Under the pieces are notes generated by a model. That model made no database searches. It worked only from the letters and a program-made list of their open reading frames with translations, and was not told the origin of the DNA. Both the position numbers and the translations under genes were made by a program. DNA of 64,000 nucleotides from Marinobacter vinifirmus (lineage in GTDB: Bacteria; Pseudomonadota; Gammaproteobacteria; Pseudomonadales; Oleiphilaceae). The stretch spans positions 1-64,000 of the forward strand of contig NZ_NEFY01000002.1 of NCBI RefSeq assembly GCF_002258215.1, given 5' to 3'. Below, piece after piece: positions 39,147 through 47,605 of the stretch (position 1 is its first letter; each line of letters begins with the position of its first letter).

Positions 39147-40147
39147 TGGAACTGTTTGATCTGGCCCTCATCTGGGCGTTTATTATCGGCTTCGGCATCA
39201 TCATGTATGTGCTGATGGACGGCTTCGACCTGGGCGTCGGCATTCTCTTTCCCTTCGCCCCCTCTGAAGAAGACCGCGACACCATGATGAACTCGGTGGC
39301 ACCGGTTTGGGACGGCAACGAAACCTGGCTGGTACTGGGCGGTGCCGGGCTGCTGGCCGCCTTCCCGATGGTGTACACCATCTTCCTGCCTGCGCTCTAC
39401 ATTGGCGTGTTCCTGCTGCTGGCCGGGCTGATTTTCCGGGGTGTGGCGTTCGAATTCCGGTTCAAGGCGCGCACGTCCCGCTACCTGTGGAACTGGTCGT
39501 TTGCCGGCGGTTCCACCGTCGCCGCCTTCGCCCAGGGGGCGGTGGTTGGTGCCTATATCCAGGGTTTCAACACAGTTGATGGCGTGTATGTGGGTGGCGC
39601 GCTGGACTGGCTTACCCCGTTCACCGTATTGACCGGCCTCGGCACACTGGCAGGCTATGCCCTGCTCGGCTCCACCTGGCTGATCCTGAAAACCGAAGGC
39701 CGCCTGCAGGACTGGGCTTACCGGGTAACAACGCCGCTGCTGTTCGCCGTGCTGGCCATCTTCGCCATTATCAGCGTGTGGACACCGTTTGTGGACGACA
39801 TGGTGCGTGAACGCTGGTTTGACCACATCGGTATCATCTGGATCCTTCCGGCCCTGACACTGTTGTGCGCCTTCCAGATCTGGCGCTCTGTGCGCAACCG
39901 CTTCGAAGGTATGCCCTTCGTAGCCACCATGGGGCTGTTCATCACCACCTATCTGGGGCTTGTGGTCAGCCGCTGGCCCTATATGGTGCCGCCCAACTAC
40001 ACCCTTTGGGATGCAGCGTCTGCCTATGAATCCCAGCTGTTCCTGCTGCTGGGCCTGCTGTTCGTAATTCCCATTGTGCTGGTATACACCGCCTGGACGT
40101 ACTGGGTATTCCGCGGCAAGGTGCGGGCCGGCGAAGGGTATCACTGA
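39146..40147 (+). CDS. cydB: Cytochrome bd-type quinol oxidase subunit II
   Basis: This 333-residue partner of CydA has about eight membrane helices and stabilises the heme environment. Marks include ALIWAFIIGFGIIMYVLMDGFDLGVGILFPF at the N-terminus and SVAPVWDGNETWLVLGGAGLLAAFP near residue 50, both standard in CydB. It overlaps cydA by one base (TGATG) and is followed without gap by cydD. The length is in the range for CioB/CydB. Confidence 0.94.
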   Translation: MELFDLALIWAFIIGFGIIMYVLMDGFDLGVGILFPFAPSEEDRDTMMNSVAPVWDGNETWLVLGGAGLLAAFPMVYTIFLPALYIGVFLLLAGLIFRGVAFEFRFKARTSRYLWNWSFAGGSTVAAFAQGAVVGAYIQGFNTVDGVYVGGALDWLTPFTVLTGLGTLAGYALLGSTWLILKTEGRLQDWAYRVTTPLLFAVLAIFAIISVWTPFVDDMVRERWFDHIGIIWILPALTLLCAFQIWRSVRNRFEGMPFVATMGLFITTYLGLVVSRWPYMVPPNYTLWDAASAYESQLFLLLGLLFVIPIVLVYTAWTYWVFRGKVRAGEGYH

Positions 40148-41827
40148 GTGGCAGAACCGGCACAAGCTGATATCAAAGGCTGGCTGGCCGGGCTTGCCCG
40201 GACCAGCCAGCGCTGGATAAACGCCACAGTAGTCGCCGGTACCCTGGCCGGGCTGGCCACCATCGTGCAGATGGTGTTACTGGCCTGGCTGGTTTATCAG
40301 GGGGTAATTGCCGGTGAGCCGGTCTCTGCCCTCACCCCCTGGTTTCTGGTTTTGGTGGGCATGCTCGTTGTGCGGGCAGTTTGCCAGGGCCTGCAAACAC
40401 GCTTTGCGGCGCGCTGCAGCGAACAGGTACGCCGGCATGCCCGTCGCCAACTGAATGACCACTGGCAAGCTGCCGGCCCCGTAGCTCTGTCGGAAGCCTC
40501 TGCCGCTTCCCTGGCCCGAGAATGGCTGGACCACGTGGAAGCCTTGCACGGTTATTTCGCCAGGTTCCTGCCCCAGATGATCCTGGCCACCGTTATCCCT
40601 CTGATGATTCTTGCGCTGGTGTTCTGGCTCGACTGGCTGGCCGGCATCTTTCTGTTGTTATCCGCGCCCCTGATCCCTCTGTTCATGGCCCTTGTCGGTA
40701 TGGGTGCAGAGAAAGTGAACCAGCAGCATTTCGAAACCATCAGCCGGCTGTCCGGGCAGTTTCTGGACAAGGTTCGAGGCCTGACGACCTTGCAGCTGTT
40801 CGGCCAGACCGCCCAGGCCAGCGATACCCTGTATCAACGCTCGGATCAGTACCGGCGTATCACCATGAAAACCCTGAAGGTGGCCTTTCTGTCGTCGGCG
40901 GTACTGGAGTTCTTTTCCTCGGTCGCCATTGCCGTCATCGCCATTTACATCGGTTTCGGGTTGCTGGGCTATATCACCTTTGGCCCCAGCGATCAGCTCA
41001 CCCTGTTCTCCGGCCTGCTGATCCTGCTGCTGGCACCGGAGTTCTTTCAGCCATTACGGACATTATCCCAGCATTATCACGACCGGGCCGCCGCCCTGGG
41101 CGCCGGAGCAGAGATTCTTGCCCGGCTTCAGGAGCCCGTTTCCGGCGCCGGAAATGTCCAGGCACAAACCAAACCCACCGCCACGGCGGACACGATCGCC
41201 CTGAGCGGCGTATCCCTGCGCTATTCCGATAGCCCTCCAGTGTTTGATCAGTTGAACATGCAGGTAAAGCGCGGTGAAGTGATCGCGCTCACAGGGCCGT
41301 CCGGTGGCGGAAAGTCGTCGTTACTGCACCTGTTAGCCGGGTTTATCCGCCCCGATGCCGGAACAATATCGGTGTTCGGACAATCTGCGGGCTCATCCCC
41401 TTTCGGCTGGCTGGGCCAGAAAGGCTTCTGGATTCAAGGTTCCTGGGCGGACAATCTAAGGCTGACCAGCCCTGACGCATCCGACATAGCCATTGAGAAT
41501 GCCCTGCGCAGGGTCGGCCTTGCCGAGTTGCTCGACAGCCGGGAACAGGGCATCAACAGCCGTATTGGCGAAGATGCCCAGGGCTTGTCCGGCGGCCAGG
41601 CCCGGCGGCTCAGTCTTGCCCGCATTTTTCTGGCGGATCATGAGCTGGTTCTGCTGGATGAGCCGACCGCCGGCCTGGACGCCACCAGCGAAATCTGTGT
41701 TCTGGAAGCTCTGCACAAGCTTTCCGAAGCCGGCAAGACCGTGATTTTCTCTACCCATCACCAGGCGCTGCTGGCACTGGCCAACCGGGTTCTGATCGTC
41801 TCCGGCGCAGAGGTGCGCAATGCGTGA
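40148..41827 (+). CDS. cydD: Thiol reductant ABC exporter subunit CydD
   Basis: This 559-residue half of the CydDC exporter moves cysteine and glutathione to the periplasm and is needed to assemble cytochrome bd. It has an N-terminal six-helix membrane domain (residues 15-320) and a C-terminal ATPase domain. Walker A TGPSGGGKSS, signature LSGGQARRLSLARIF and Walker B LVLLDEPTAGLD are visible. The signature and the switch His (STHHQALL) are intact. The start is GTG 40148, directly after the cydB stop. It overlaps cydC by 8 bases. Confidence 0.92.
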   Translation: MAEPAQADIKGWLAGLARTSQRWINATVVAGTLAGLATIVQMVLLAWLVYQGVIAGEPVSALTPWFLVLVGMLVVRAVCQGLQTRFAARCSEQVRRHARRQLNDHWQAAGPVALSEASAASLAREWLDHVEALHGYFARFLPQMILATVIPLMILALVFWLDWLAGIFLLLSAPLIPLFMALVGMGAEKVNQQHFETISRLSGQFLDKVRGLTTLQLFGQTAQASDTLYQRSDQYRRITMKTLKVAFLSSAVLEFFSSVAIAVIAIYIGFGLLGYITFGPSDQLTLFSGLLILLLAPEFFQPLRTLSQHYHDRAAALGAGAEILARLQEPVSGAGNVQAQTKPTATADTIALSGVSLRYSDSPPVFDQLNMQVKRGEVIALTGPSGGGKSSLLHLLAGFIRPDAGTISVFGQSAGSSPFGWLGQKGFWIQGSWADNLRLTSPDASDIAIENALRRVGLAELLDSREQGINSRIGEDAQGLSGGQARRLSLARIFLADHELVLLDEPTAGLDATSEICVLEALHKLSEAGKTVIFSTHHQALLALANRVLIVSGAEVRNA

Positions 41828-43442
41828 ACTCAGGCCCTGGTTACAGCTGATTCTTCGCCGCCGGGGTCGGCTGGTGGCGGGCGGTGCCCTGCTGCTGGCA
41901 ACACTGATATCCGGCATTGCCTTGCTGGCCCTGTCCGGATGGTTCCTGACCGAAACTGCCCTGGTGGGATTGCTGTTTGCGGCGGGCGTTCAGGCGTACA
42001 TCAATCTTTATGTGCCCGGCAGCGGGATTCGATTCTTTGCGGTGTCCAGAACGGTTTCCCGATACCTGGAGCGGCTTTACAACCACAATACGGTGCTGAG
42101 CCTGCTTACCGATATTCGCGTAGCGCTGTTCAACCGGCTGGCGCAGGCGGGTAAACGCCAGCGAGGCGATAAAACCGGAGCCCAGTGGTTGTCACGCCTG
42201 ACTGCCGATGTAGACGCCCTGGACACCCTGTACCTGCGCCTGATTGCCCCTACCGCACTGGCGGCGCTGGTTACCCTGATGATTGTCGGCCTGGCCTGGC
42301 TGCTGTTCAGCGGCACCATTGCGCTGATACTGCTGGGTATTCTGGCAACAGCCTTCGGTCTCGCCACCTGGGGGCTGTATGTTCGCACCCGGGCGCTGTC
42401 GGGACAGTTAAACGAACGGCAGGAACAACTTCGCGGCCAGGTGATTGAACACCTCGAAGGCTTTGCAGAACTCACCGCCGCCGGCCGTACGGGCAAACAT
42501 TCGGGCCGGCTGATGCGCCACGCCTTTGCGCTTTCACAAAGCCAGGCGGAGGTCGATGCCAGGGTGGGCTGGCACCTCTCGGTAACAGTGTTGCTTGTAA
42601 ACCTGTCAGCGGTGATCGCCCTGTGGGCCGGCTTTGGCTTGTTCCAACAGGATCTCGTATCCGGGCCGGTTCTGGTGCTGCTGCCCATTGCCCTGCTTGG
42701 TCTGGGAGAAGTTTACGGCATGCTGCCTGAAGCCTTTGGAAAGTTTGGTGCAACACTGGCAGCCGCCAGGCGTCTCAATGAAGATGTACAACCCGCAGAT
42801 GAACAGCCTGGCTTCCAGAAGAGGCCGGCCGGACAGGGCGCAAAACAAAGCGCGCTGACCGCGAGCGACCTGGCCGTTGGCCACCCGGGGCAGTCTTCGG
42901 TTATCACCCACTTCTCGGTAGCGGTCGAACCCGGAGATCGCCTGGGCGTAGTCGGGGTGTCTGGCAGCGGAAAATCATCCCTGGCAGATACCTTTGCCGG
43001 TTTGATTGATCCCGTTGCAGGTTCTCTGGAGTCCCTGCCCTGCACCTACCTGACTCAAACTACGGTTGTGTTCGACGACACCGTCAAAGCCAACCTGTTG
43101 CTGGGTAATCCAGAAGCAACGGACGGCGAACTCTGGCATGTACTGGAGCTGGTGGAACTGGCCGAGCGCTTCAGCCGTGAGGTTGCAGGCCTGGATACCT
43201 GGCTGGGGAACGGCGGCAGCCGCTTGTCGGGCGGTGAAGCCCGCCGGCTGGTATTGGCCCGGGTATTGTTGAGTAAAGCACCGCTGGTGATTCTGGATGA
43301 ACCCTTTACCGGCGTGGATGCCGATACCCGGGGCCGCATAGCTCCCCGGATTGATCAGTGGCTGGACGGGCGCGCAGTGATTTCATTGGGCCACGGGCCG
43401 GAGGCATTGCTGCCATCCGGCCACATTCTGCATTTGAACTAG
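41820..43442 (+). CDS. cydC: Thiol reductant ABC exporter subunit CydC
   Basis: This 540-residue second half of CydDC has an ABC membrane domain and a C-terminal ATPase. Membrane helices include LVAGGALLLATLISGIALLA, and LSRLTADVDALDTLYLRLIAP is the usual CydC linker. Walker A GVSGSGKSS, signature LSGGEARRLVLARVL and Walker B LVILDEPFTGVD are present. The switch His lies in ISLGHGP. Co-transcription with cydABD is shown by the overlap with cydD. It converges with the next gene (4-base gap). Confidence 0.92.
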   Translation: MRELRPWLQLILRRRGRLVAGGALLLATLISGIALLALSGWFLTETALVGLLFAAGVQAYINLYVPGSGIRFFAVSRTVSRYLERLYNHNTVLSLLTDIRVALFNRLAQAGKRQRGDKTGAQWLSRLTADVDALDTLYLRLIAPTALAALVTLMIVGLAWLLFSGTIALILLGILATAFGLATWGLYVRTRALSGQLNERQEQLRGQVIEHLEGFAELTAAGRTGKHSGRLMRHAFALSQSQAEVDARVGWHLSVTVLLVNLSAVIALWAGFGLFQQDLVSGPVLVLLPIALLGLGEVYGMLPEAFGKFGATLAAARRLNEDVQPADEQPGFQKRPAGQGAKQSALTASDLAVGHPGQSSVITHFSVAVEPGDRLGVVGVSGSGKSSLADTFAGLIDPVAGSLESLPCTYLTQTTVVFDDTVKANLLLGNPEATDGELWHVLELVELAERFSREVAGLDTWLGNGGSRLSGGEARRLVLARVLLSKAPLVILDEPFTGVDADTRGRIAPRIDQWLDGRAVISLGHGPEALLPSGHILHLN

Positions 43443-43446
43443 CGGC

Positions 43447-44688
43447 TCAGCGGGTTTCGAGCAGTTCGAAAGTCAGCCCCGCCCTGGTAGTCAGGCGCTC
43501 AAGCAACTTACCGTTAAGCGCAGAGGCCGGAGTCCAGAAACCACCAGGCACTTCGTCTTTCACATCAAAGGCCAGGCACATACCGGATTCACCCAGCATC
43601 TTGCCGGTAGAGCCGTAGCCCGGATCCCGGTCGCCCGTCACCTTGGTGATCAGGGTCTTGCCATCTTCTGTACGTCCGACAAAGCGGATGTCGTAGAAGC
43701 CTTTTTCCTGTGATTCCGGGCTTGGCCCCTCACCCGGCTTGGGCACCAGTTTTTCCACCACCCAGCGGGTTGGCTTGATGGCCGATGCGGTAAAGAAGGC
43801 GCCCAGGGCGGCCACAATGCCATAGGCCGTCAGGCGTCCCTTGGTGCCTTTGCCGGTCATGATGGCTTCGTCGTAGGTGAATTCCTTGCCGTAGCGGGCT
43901 TGCTGCAGGGCGTTAGAGCGATGAACCACCCGGGTATTGATGGCACCCATCACAAACGGTGCCAGCCAGGCATTGAAGGTTTTATCGAATTCCGCTGTTT
44001 TAAGGCTCGGCTGGCGCGTGCTGGAACGATGTTCCGGCGGGCAGATGGAGAACGGGTTAGCAAGCTCTTTCCGGAGCTTCGGGTCTGCCCCGGCCTCTTT
44101 GGCTACGTTGATCATGGAGGCTACAGTTCCGCCGGACAGCCCGCCCTTGGCCACTTTCACACGCATACGCACATCGCGACAGGGCTGGCCGAAGGTCTCT
44201 TCGGATTTCTGCTGCAGGAACCAGACGCCCATATCGGAAGGAATCGAGTCAAAACCGCAACAATGAACAATCCGGGCTCCGGTCTGCCTGGCCTGGTCTT
44301 CATAACGCTCTATCATCCGGCGAATCCACTGCACTTCGCCGGTCAGGTCGCAGTAATCGGTGCCGGTGGACACGCAGGCTTTCACCAGCGGCTCGCCATA
44401 CAGCGCATAGGGACCAACGGTAGAAATAATCACCCGGGTCTGTCGGCACATGGCGGCAAGGGCGTCGTCGTCAGAGGCATCTGCCAGAATAACCGGCAAT
44501 GCAGAGGCGTTATCCCCCAGCTCAGCCTTCAGGCTGGCCAGTTTGCTCTCGGAACGGCCGGCAATGGCCCAACGGACTTCACCACCGGTGCCGTAAGTCT
44601 CCATCAGATACCGGGAAAGAATCTGGCCCACAAAGCTGGTGGCGCCAAATACGACCAGATCAAACTCTGCCTGTGTGGTGTTGGTCAT
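43447..44688 (-). CDS. Saccharopine dehydrogenase-like NAD(P)-binding oxidoreductase
   Basis: This 413-residue protein has an N-terminal Rossmann fold (LVVFGATSFVGQILSRYLME) and the saccharopine dehydrogenase-like pattern ISTVGPYALYGEPLVKACV, TGTDYCDLTGE, then CGFDSIPSDMGVWFLQQ near residue 150. Such proteins resemble mycobacterial trans-acting enoyl reductases and the human SCCPDH family and may act on lipids. No enzyme activity can be assigned from sequence. AAGGAT lies about 6 bases before the ATG. It seems to be a single gene with a 164-base gap to the next, divergent operon. Confidence 0.85.
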   Translation of the reverse strand: MTNTTQAEFDLVVFGATSFVGQILSRYLMETYGTGGEVRWAIAGRSESKLASLKAELGDNASALPVILADASDDDALAAMCRQTRVIISTVGPYALYGEPLVKACVSTGTDYCDLTGEVQWIRRMIERYEDQARQTGARIVHCCGFDSIPSDMGVWFLQQKSEETFGQPCRDVRMRVKVAKGGLSGGTVASMINVAKEAGADPKLRKELANPFSICPPEHRSSTRQPSLKTAEFDKTFNAWLAPFVMGAINTRVVHRSNALQQARYGKEFTYDEAIMTGKGTKGRLTAYGIVAALGAFFTASAIKPTRWVVEKLVPKPGEGPSPESQEKGFYDIRFVGRTEDGKTLITKVTGDRDPGYGSTGKMLGESGMCLAFDVKDEVPGGFWTPASALNGKLLERLTTRAGLTFELLETR

Positions 44689-44852
44689 TATCTATCCTTA
44701 TTCAAACGGGTGTTGGGTTACGATGGTAACAGGTTTGAACACAGGTTCTACTTTCCTGTTTACGCTGTCCGGGGCGTCCTCCCGGCCAATCGTTTGTCAT
44801 GCAGACTGGGGCACACTCTGTACATGCACACAAGACACCCGGGAGGTGCCCT

Positions 44853-45182
44853 TTGAACACGTTGCTTGCACTCACCAGCCTGATTCTTCTGGTGTTCAGC
44901 GCCCTGCTGCTCTGGCAATTCCTCGAGCAGAAGAAGATGATCGCCCAGATGCTGGAGAACGAAGGTATCCCAGAGACCAGCCAGGATCCGGAATTGATAC
45001 TGACCCTTCGGGTGCTGGACCCGATTTCCCTGGCCAAGCGGGAATCCCGGACCGGCCGGCTGCTTGCCGATCGCTTACCGGTAATGACCCGGAAAATGGT
45101 CTATCAGGAAGTCATGAAAGAACTCGAAGTGGAACTCGAAGAGCGTGATATCGATGTCGAAATGCACATTGAATACCGCTGA
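44853..45182 (+). CDS. Small membrane-anchored protein of unknown function
   Basis: This 109-residue protein starts with one membrane helix (LLALTSLILLVFSALLLWQF) followed by a polar, acidic tail (EVMKELEVELEERDIDVEMH). TTG 44853 is the chosen start, since GGGAGG stands 7 bases upstream and the helix begins there. The tail would face the cytoplasm or periplasm and is largely helical. It is followed after 12 bases by another small membrane-anchored gene, forming a pair. No family was recognised. Confidence 0.65.
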   Translation: MNTLLALTSLILLVFSALLLWQFLEQKKMIAQMLENEGIPETSQDPELILTLRVLDPISLAKRESRTGRLLADRLPVMTRKMVYQEVMKELEVELEERDIDVEMHIEYR

Positions 45183-45194
45183 GGAGCCTCGGCC

Positions 45195-45650
45195 ATGATC
45201 GCCCAGATTCTTGTTGCCCTGAGCCTTGCCGCCACCGCCGGCTGCCTGTTTGCCGGTTTTCGTGTATCCGGCGATAACCGCCGTGATCTGAGGATTCTTA
45301 ACACCCACCGCATCAGTGCCCGCAGTGCCGTCCAGAAAAGCCGTATGGAACTGCTGGAAGTCCGTAACCGTGCGAAATTGCTGGAGGATACGGTCTCTGG
45401 CGGCGCCATGGCGGTCGAGAAAGTGCACAAGGCCATCGCCAACACCACGTTTGGCCTGATCGACATGTTTTCCAGCGATGAAGAGTTTCGCAACAGTACC
45501 AGGAAGGTCCAGCAAACCCATCACGAAAAAACCGAGCAGGTGTACAAGGCGGTCCGTACCACCAACCGGGCCCTGCATATCCTCGCGGATACCCTGATTA
45601 TCGGTAAAGCCGAAAAACACATTGTTTCAAAAACAAAAAAGGCACCCTGA
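45195..45650 (+). CDS. Small membrane-anchored coiled-coil protein of unknown function
   Basis: This 151-residue protein has an N-terminal membrane segment (residues 2-22, AQILVALSLAATAGCLFAGF) and a soluble helical domain. The latter contains SRMELLEVRNRAKLLEDTVSGGAM, then AVEKVHKAIANTTFGLIDMF, consistent with a coiled coil. GAGGAG lies 8 bases before the ATG. The stop is within the A-rich arm of the terminator at 45635-45662. It forms a two-gene unit with the upstream membrane protein. No family was recognised. Confidence 0.65.
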   Translation: MIAQILVALSLAATAGCLFAGFRVSGDNRRDLRILNTHRISARSAVQKSRMELLEVRNRAKLLEDTVSGGAMAVEKVHKAIANTTFGLIDMFSSDEEFRNSTRKVQQTHHEKTEQVYKAVRTTNRALHILADTLIIGKAEKHIVSKTKKAP

Positions 45651-45662
45651 GGTGCCTTTTTT
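45635..45662. terminator. Bidirectional rho-independent terminator
   Basis: AAAAAA-GGCACC (45635-45646) pairs with GGTGCC-TTTTTT (45651-45662) over the 4-base loop CTGA. Runs of A and T on either side make it work both for the small-protein pair on the left and for etfBA coming from the right. Confidence 0.92.
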
Positions 45663-45680
45663 GCTAAAGAGATCCGAAAG

Positions 45681-46622
45681 TTACAGAACTTTCTTCAGCT
45701 CTTCTTCGAACTGCGGAACTGCTTCAAACAGGTCCGCAACCAGGCCGTAATCAGCAACCTGGAAGATCGGCGCTTCTTCGTCCTTGTTGATCGCAACGAT
45801 CACCTTGGAGTCAGACATACCCGCCAGGTGCTGGATGGCACCGGAGATACCCACCGCAACGTACAGCTGCGGAGCAACGATCTTACCGGTCTGACCAACC
45901 TGCATGTCGTTCGGTACGAAGCCGGCGTCAACTGCGGCACGGGATGCACCAACAGCGGCACCCATCAGATCAGCAACCTGCTCCAGCATCTTGAAGTTGT
46001 CGCCGTTCTGCATGCCACGACCACCGGAAATTACGATACCGGCAGAAGCCAGGTCCGGACGGTCAGACTTGGCCAGCTCTTCGCCTACGAAAGAAGACAG
46101 GCCGGCGTCTTTTACAACGTCCAGCTGTTCTACCGAAGCAGAACCGCCTTCAGCAGCAACCGGGTCGAACGCGGTCGGACGTACAGTGATAACCTTGATG
46201 CTGTCGCTGGCCTTTACGGTCGCGATGGCGTTACCGGCGTAGATCGGGCGAACGAAGGTGTCGTCAGACTCAACGCGGATAATGTCGGATACCTGGGCAA
46301 CGTCCAGCAGCGCAGCAACGCGCGGCATGAAGTCTTTACCGGTGGTACCGGCAGAAGTCAGGATGTGGCTGTAGCCCTTACCCACTTCAGCAACCAGGTC
46401 ACCCAGGTTCTCACCCAGGAAATGACCGTACGCGGCGTTGTCTGCAACCAGTACCTTGTTCACGCCTTCTGCCTTGGCAGCGGCTTCAGCGACGGCGCCT
46501 ACGTTCTCACCGGCAACCAGCACGTCGATGTCGCCACCGATGGCCTTGGCAGCCGCTACAACGTTCAGAGTAGCCTGCTTCAGGCTGCTGTTGTCGTGTT
46601 CAGCAATTACCAGGATGCTCAT
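45681..46622 (-). CDS. etfA: Electron transfer flavoprotein, alpha subunit
   Basis: This 313-residue FAD-binding subunit passes electrons from acyl-CoA dehydrogenases to the membrane ETF:quinone oxidoreductase. The FAD domain has [43 protein letters not shown] and [15 protein letters not shown], followed by [20 protein letters not shown]. It starts directly after the etfB stop, without an intergenic base, so translation is coupled. A strong terminator follows. This matches the etfBA operon of Pseudomonas-like bacteria, where it serves fatty acid and amino acid oxidation. Confidence 0.97.
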   Translation of the reverse strand: MSILVIAEHDNSSLKQATLNVVAAAKAIGGDIDVLVAGENVGAVAEAAAKAEGVNKVLVADNAAYGHFLGENLGDLVAEVGKGYSHILTSAGTTGKDFMPRVAALLDVAQVSDIIRVESDDTFVRPIYAGNAIATVKASDSIKVITVRPTAFDPVAAEGGSASVEQLDVVKDAGLSSFVGEELAKSDRPDLASAGIVISGGRGMQNGDNFKMLEQVADLMGAAVGASRAAVDAGFVPNDMQVGQTGKIVAPQLYVAVGISGAIQHLAGMSDSKVIVAINKDEEAPIFQVADYGLVADLFEAVPQFEEELKKVL

Positions 46623-47372
46623 TTAGATCACCTTCGCTTCGTTCTTCAGTTTATCCACCAGCTCAGCTACGTCTGCCACCTTGATACCAGCCTGGCGTGC
46701 AGCCGGGGCTTCGACCTTCAGGGTGGTCAGGCGCGGGGCGATTTCAACACCCAGATCGGCGGGGCTCATGGCGTCCAGCGGCTTCTTCTTGGCCTTCATG
46801 ATGTTCGGCAGAGAAGCGTAACGCGGCTCGTTCAGACGCAGGTCAGTGGTAACAACCGCCGGCAGGTTCAGGGCAACTGTCATCAGACCGCCGTCTACTT
46901 CGCGTGTTACGTTAACCTTTTCACCGTCAACAACCACTTCGGAAGCGAAAGTGCCCTGGCCCATGCCAGTCAGAGCGGCCAGCATCTGGCCAGTCTGGTT
47001 GTTGTCGGAATCGATGGACTGTTTGCCCAGAATAACCAGCTTGGGCTCTTCTTTCTCGACAACCGCCTTCAGCAGCTTGGCCGCTTCCAGGGACTGTACT
47101 TCTTCGTCAGTCTCGATGTGGATACCACGGTCAGCGCCAAGCGCCAGTGCAGTACGAATCTGCTCCTGGGAAGCCTTCGGGCCAATGGATACAACCACGA
47201 TTTCACTGGCAACGCCCTTTTCCTTCAGACGAACCGCTTCTTCAACTGCGATTTCGCAGAACGGGTTCATTGCCATCTTGACGTTGGCGAGATCAACGCC
47301 GGTGTTGTCCGGCTTGACACGCACCTTCACGTTGTAGTCGATAACTCGTTTTACAGCGACCAGAACCTTCAT
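46623..47372 (-). CDS. etfB: Electron transfer flavoprotein, beta subunit
   Basis: This 249-residue AMP-binding partner of EtfA starts with [20 protein letters not shown]. Other family features are [19 protein letters not shown] near residue 35 and [18 protein letters not shown] near 130, plus the C-terminal signature [26 protein letters not shown] lies 5 bases before the ATG. It is the first gene of the leftward etfBA operon. The divergent ETF:quinone oxidoreductase gene and a palindromic operator lie upstream. Confidence 0.97.
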   Translation of the reverse strand: MKVLVAVKRVIDYNVKVRVKPDNTGVDLANVKMAMNPFCEIAVEEAVRLKEKGVASEIVVVSIGPKASQEQIRTALALGADRGIHIETDEEVQSLEAAKLLKAVVEKEEPKLVILGKQSIDSDNNQTGQMLAALTGMGQGTFASEVVVDGEKVNVTREVDGGLMTVALNLPAVVTTDLRLNEPRYASLPNIMKAKKKPLDAMSPADLGVEIAPRLTTLKVEAPAARQAGIKVADVAELVDKLKNEAKVI

Positions 47373-47522
47373 AGATTCCTCGTTCTTCTACGATGGGTTT
47401 AATGAGTCTTCACAGTCAAAGGACCGGGTTGACCCGACCTGACAATGAGACGATACTAAAAATCGACTCAAAACACACGATATTTCGGTGTATACGTACA
47501 ATGCCAAAGGTAAGGGCAGATT

Positions 47523-47542
47523 TCAAACAAACGTTTGTTTGA
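47523..47542. promoter_or_regulatory. 20-bp perfect palindrome, candidate PsrA-type operator
   Basis: The bases 47523-47542 (TCAAACAAAC and its reverse complement) form a perfect palindrome. It contains two overlapping copies of CAAAC-N4-GTTTG, the form of the PsrA fatty-acid-regulator motif in Pseudomonas. It lies between divergent etfBA and the ETF:quinone oxidoreductase gene, which are PsrA targets there. It overlaps a possible -35 box (TTGTTT at 47535) for the rightward gene. PsrA identity is inference; another TetR-family regulator could bind. Confidence 0.65.
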
Positions 47543-47562
47543 TTCTTGAAATGCGCTATCCT
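47535..47562 (+). promoter_or_regulatory. Candidate sigma-70 promoter for the ETF:quinone oxidoreductase gene
   Basis: TTGTTT at 47535-47540 and TATCCT at 47557-47562 stand 16 bases apart, a plausible sigma-70 pair. The -35 hexamer lies inside the palindrome, so a bound repressor would block it. The start codon is 43 bases downstream of the -10 box. Confidence 0.4.
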
Positions 47563-47605
47563 TCGGGTTAATAACATTCATTAGAAGCTGTTTGAGGAGA
47601 CCAAC

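Noticed and set aside
38975-40165. A 396-codon minus-strand open frame under cydB
   Set aside because: Antisense to CydB and rich in His/Gln/Pro, as expected for a reverse frame of membrane-protein codons.
45828-47402. A 524-codon plus-strand open frame across etfA and etfB
   Set aside because: It is antisense to two clear ETF subunits and spans their junction. Its composition (Val/Gly/Gln/His-rich) is that of a shadow.
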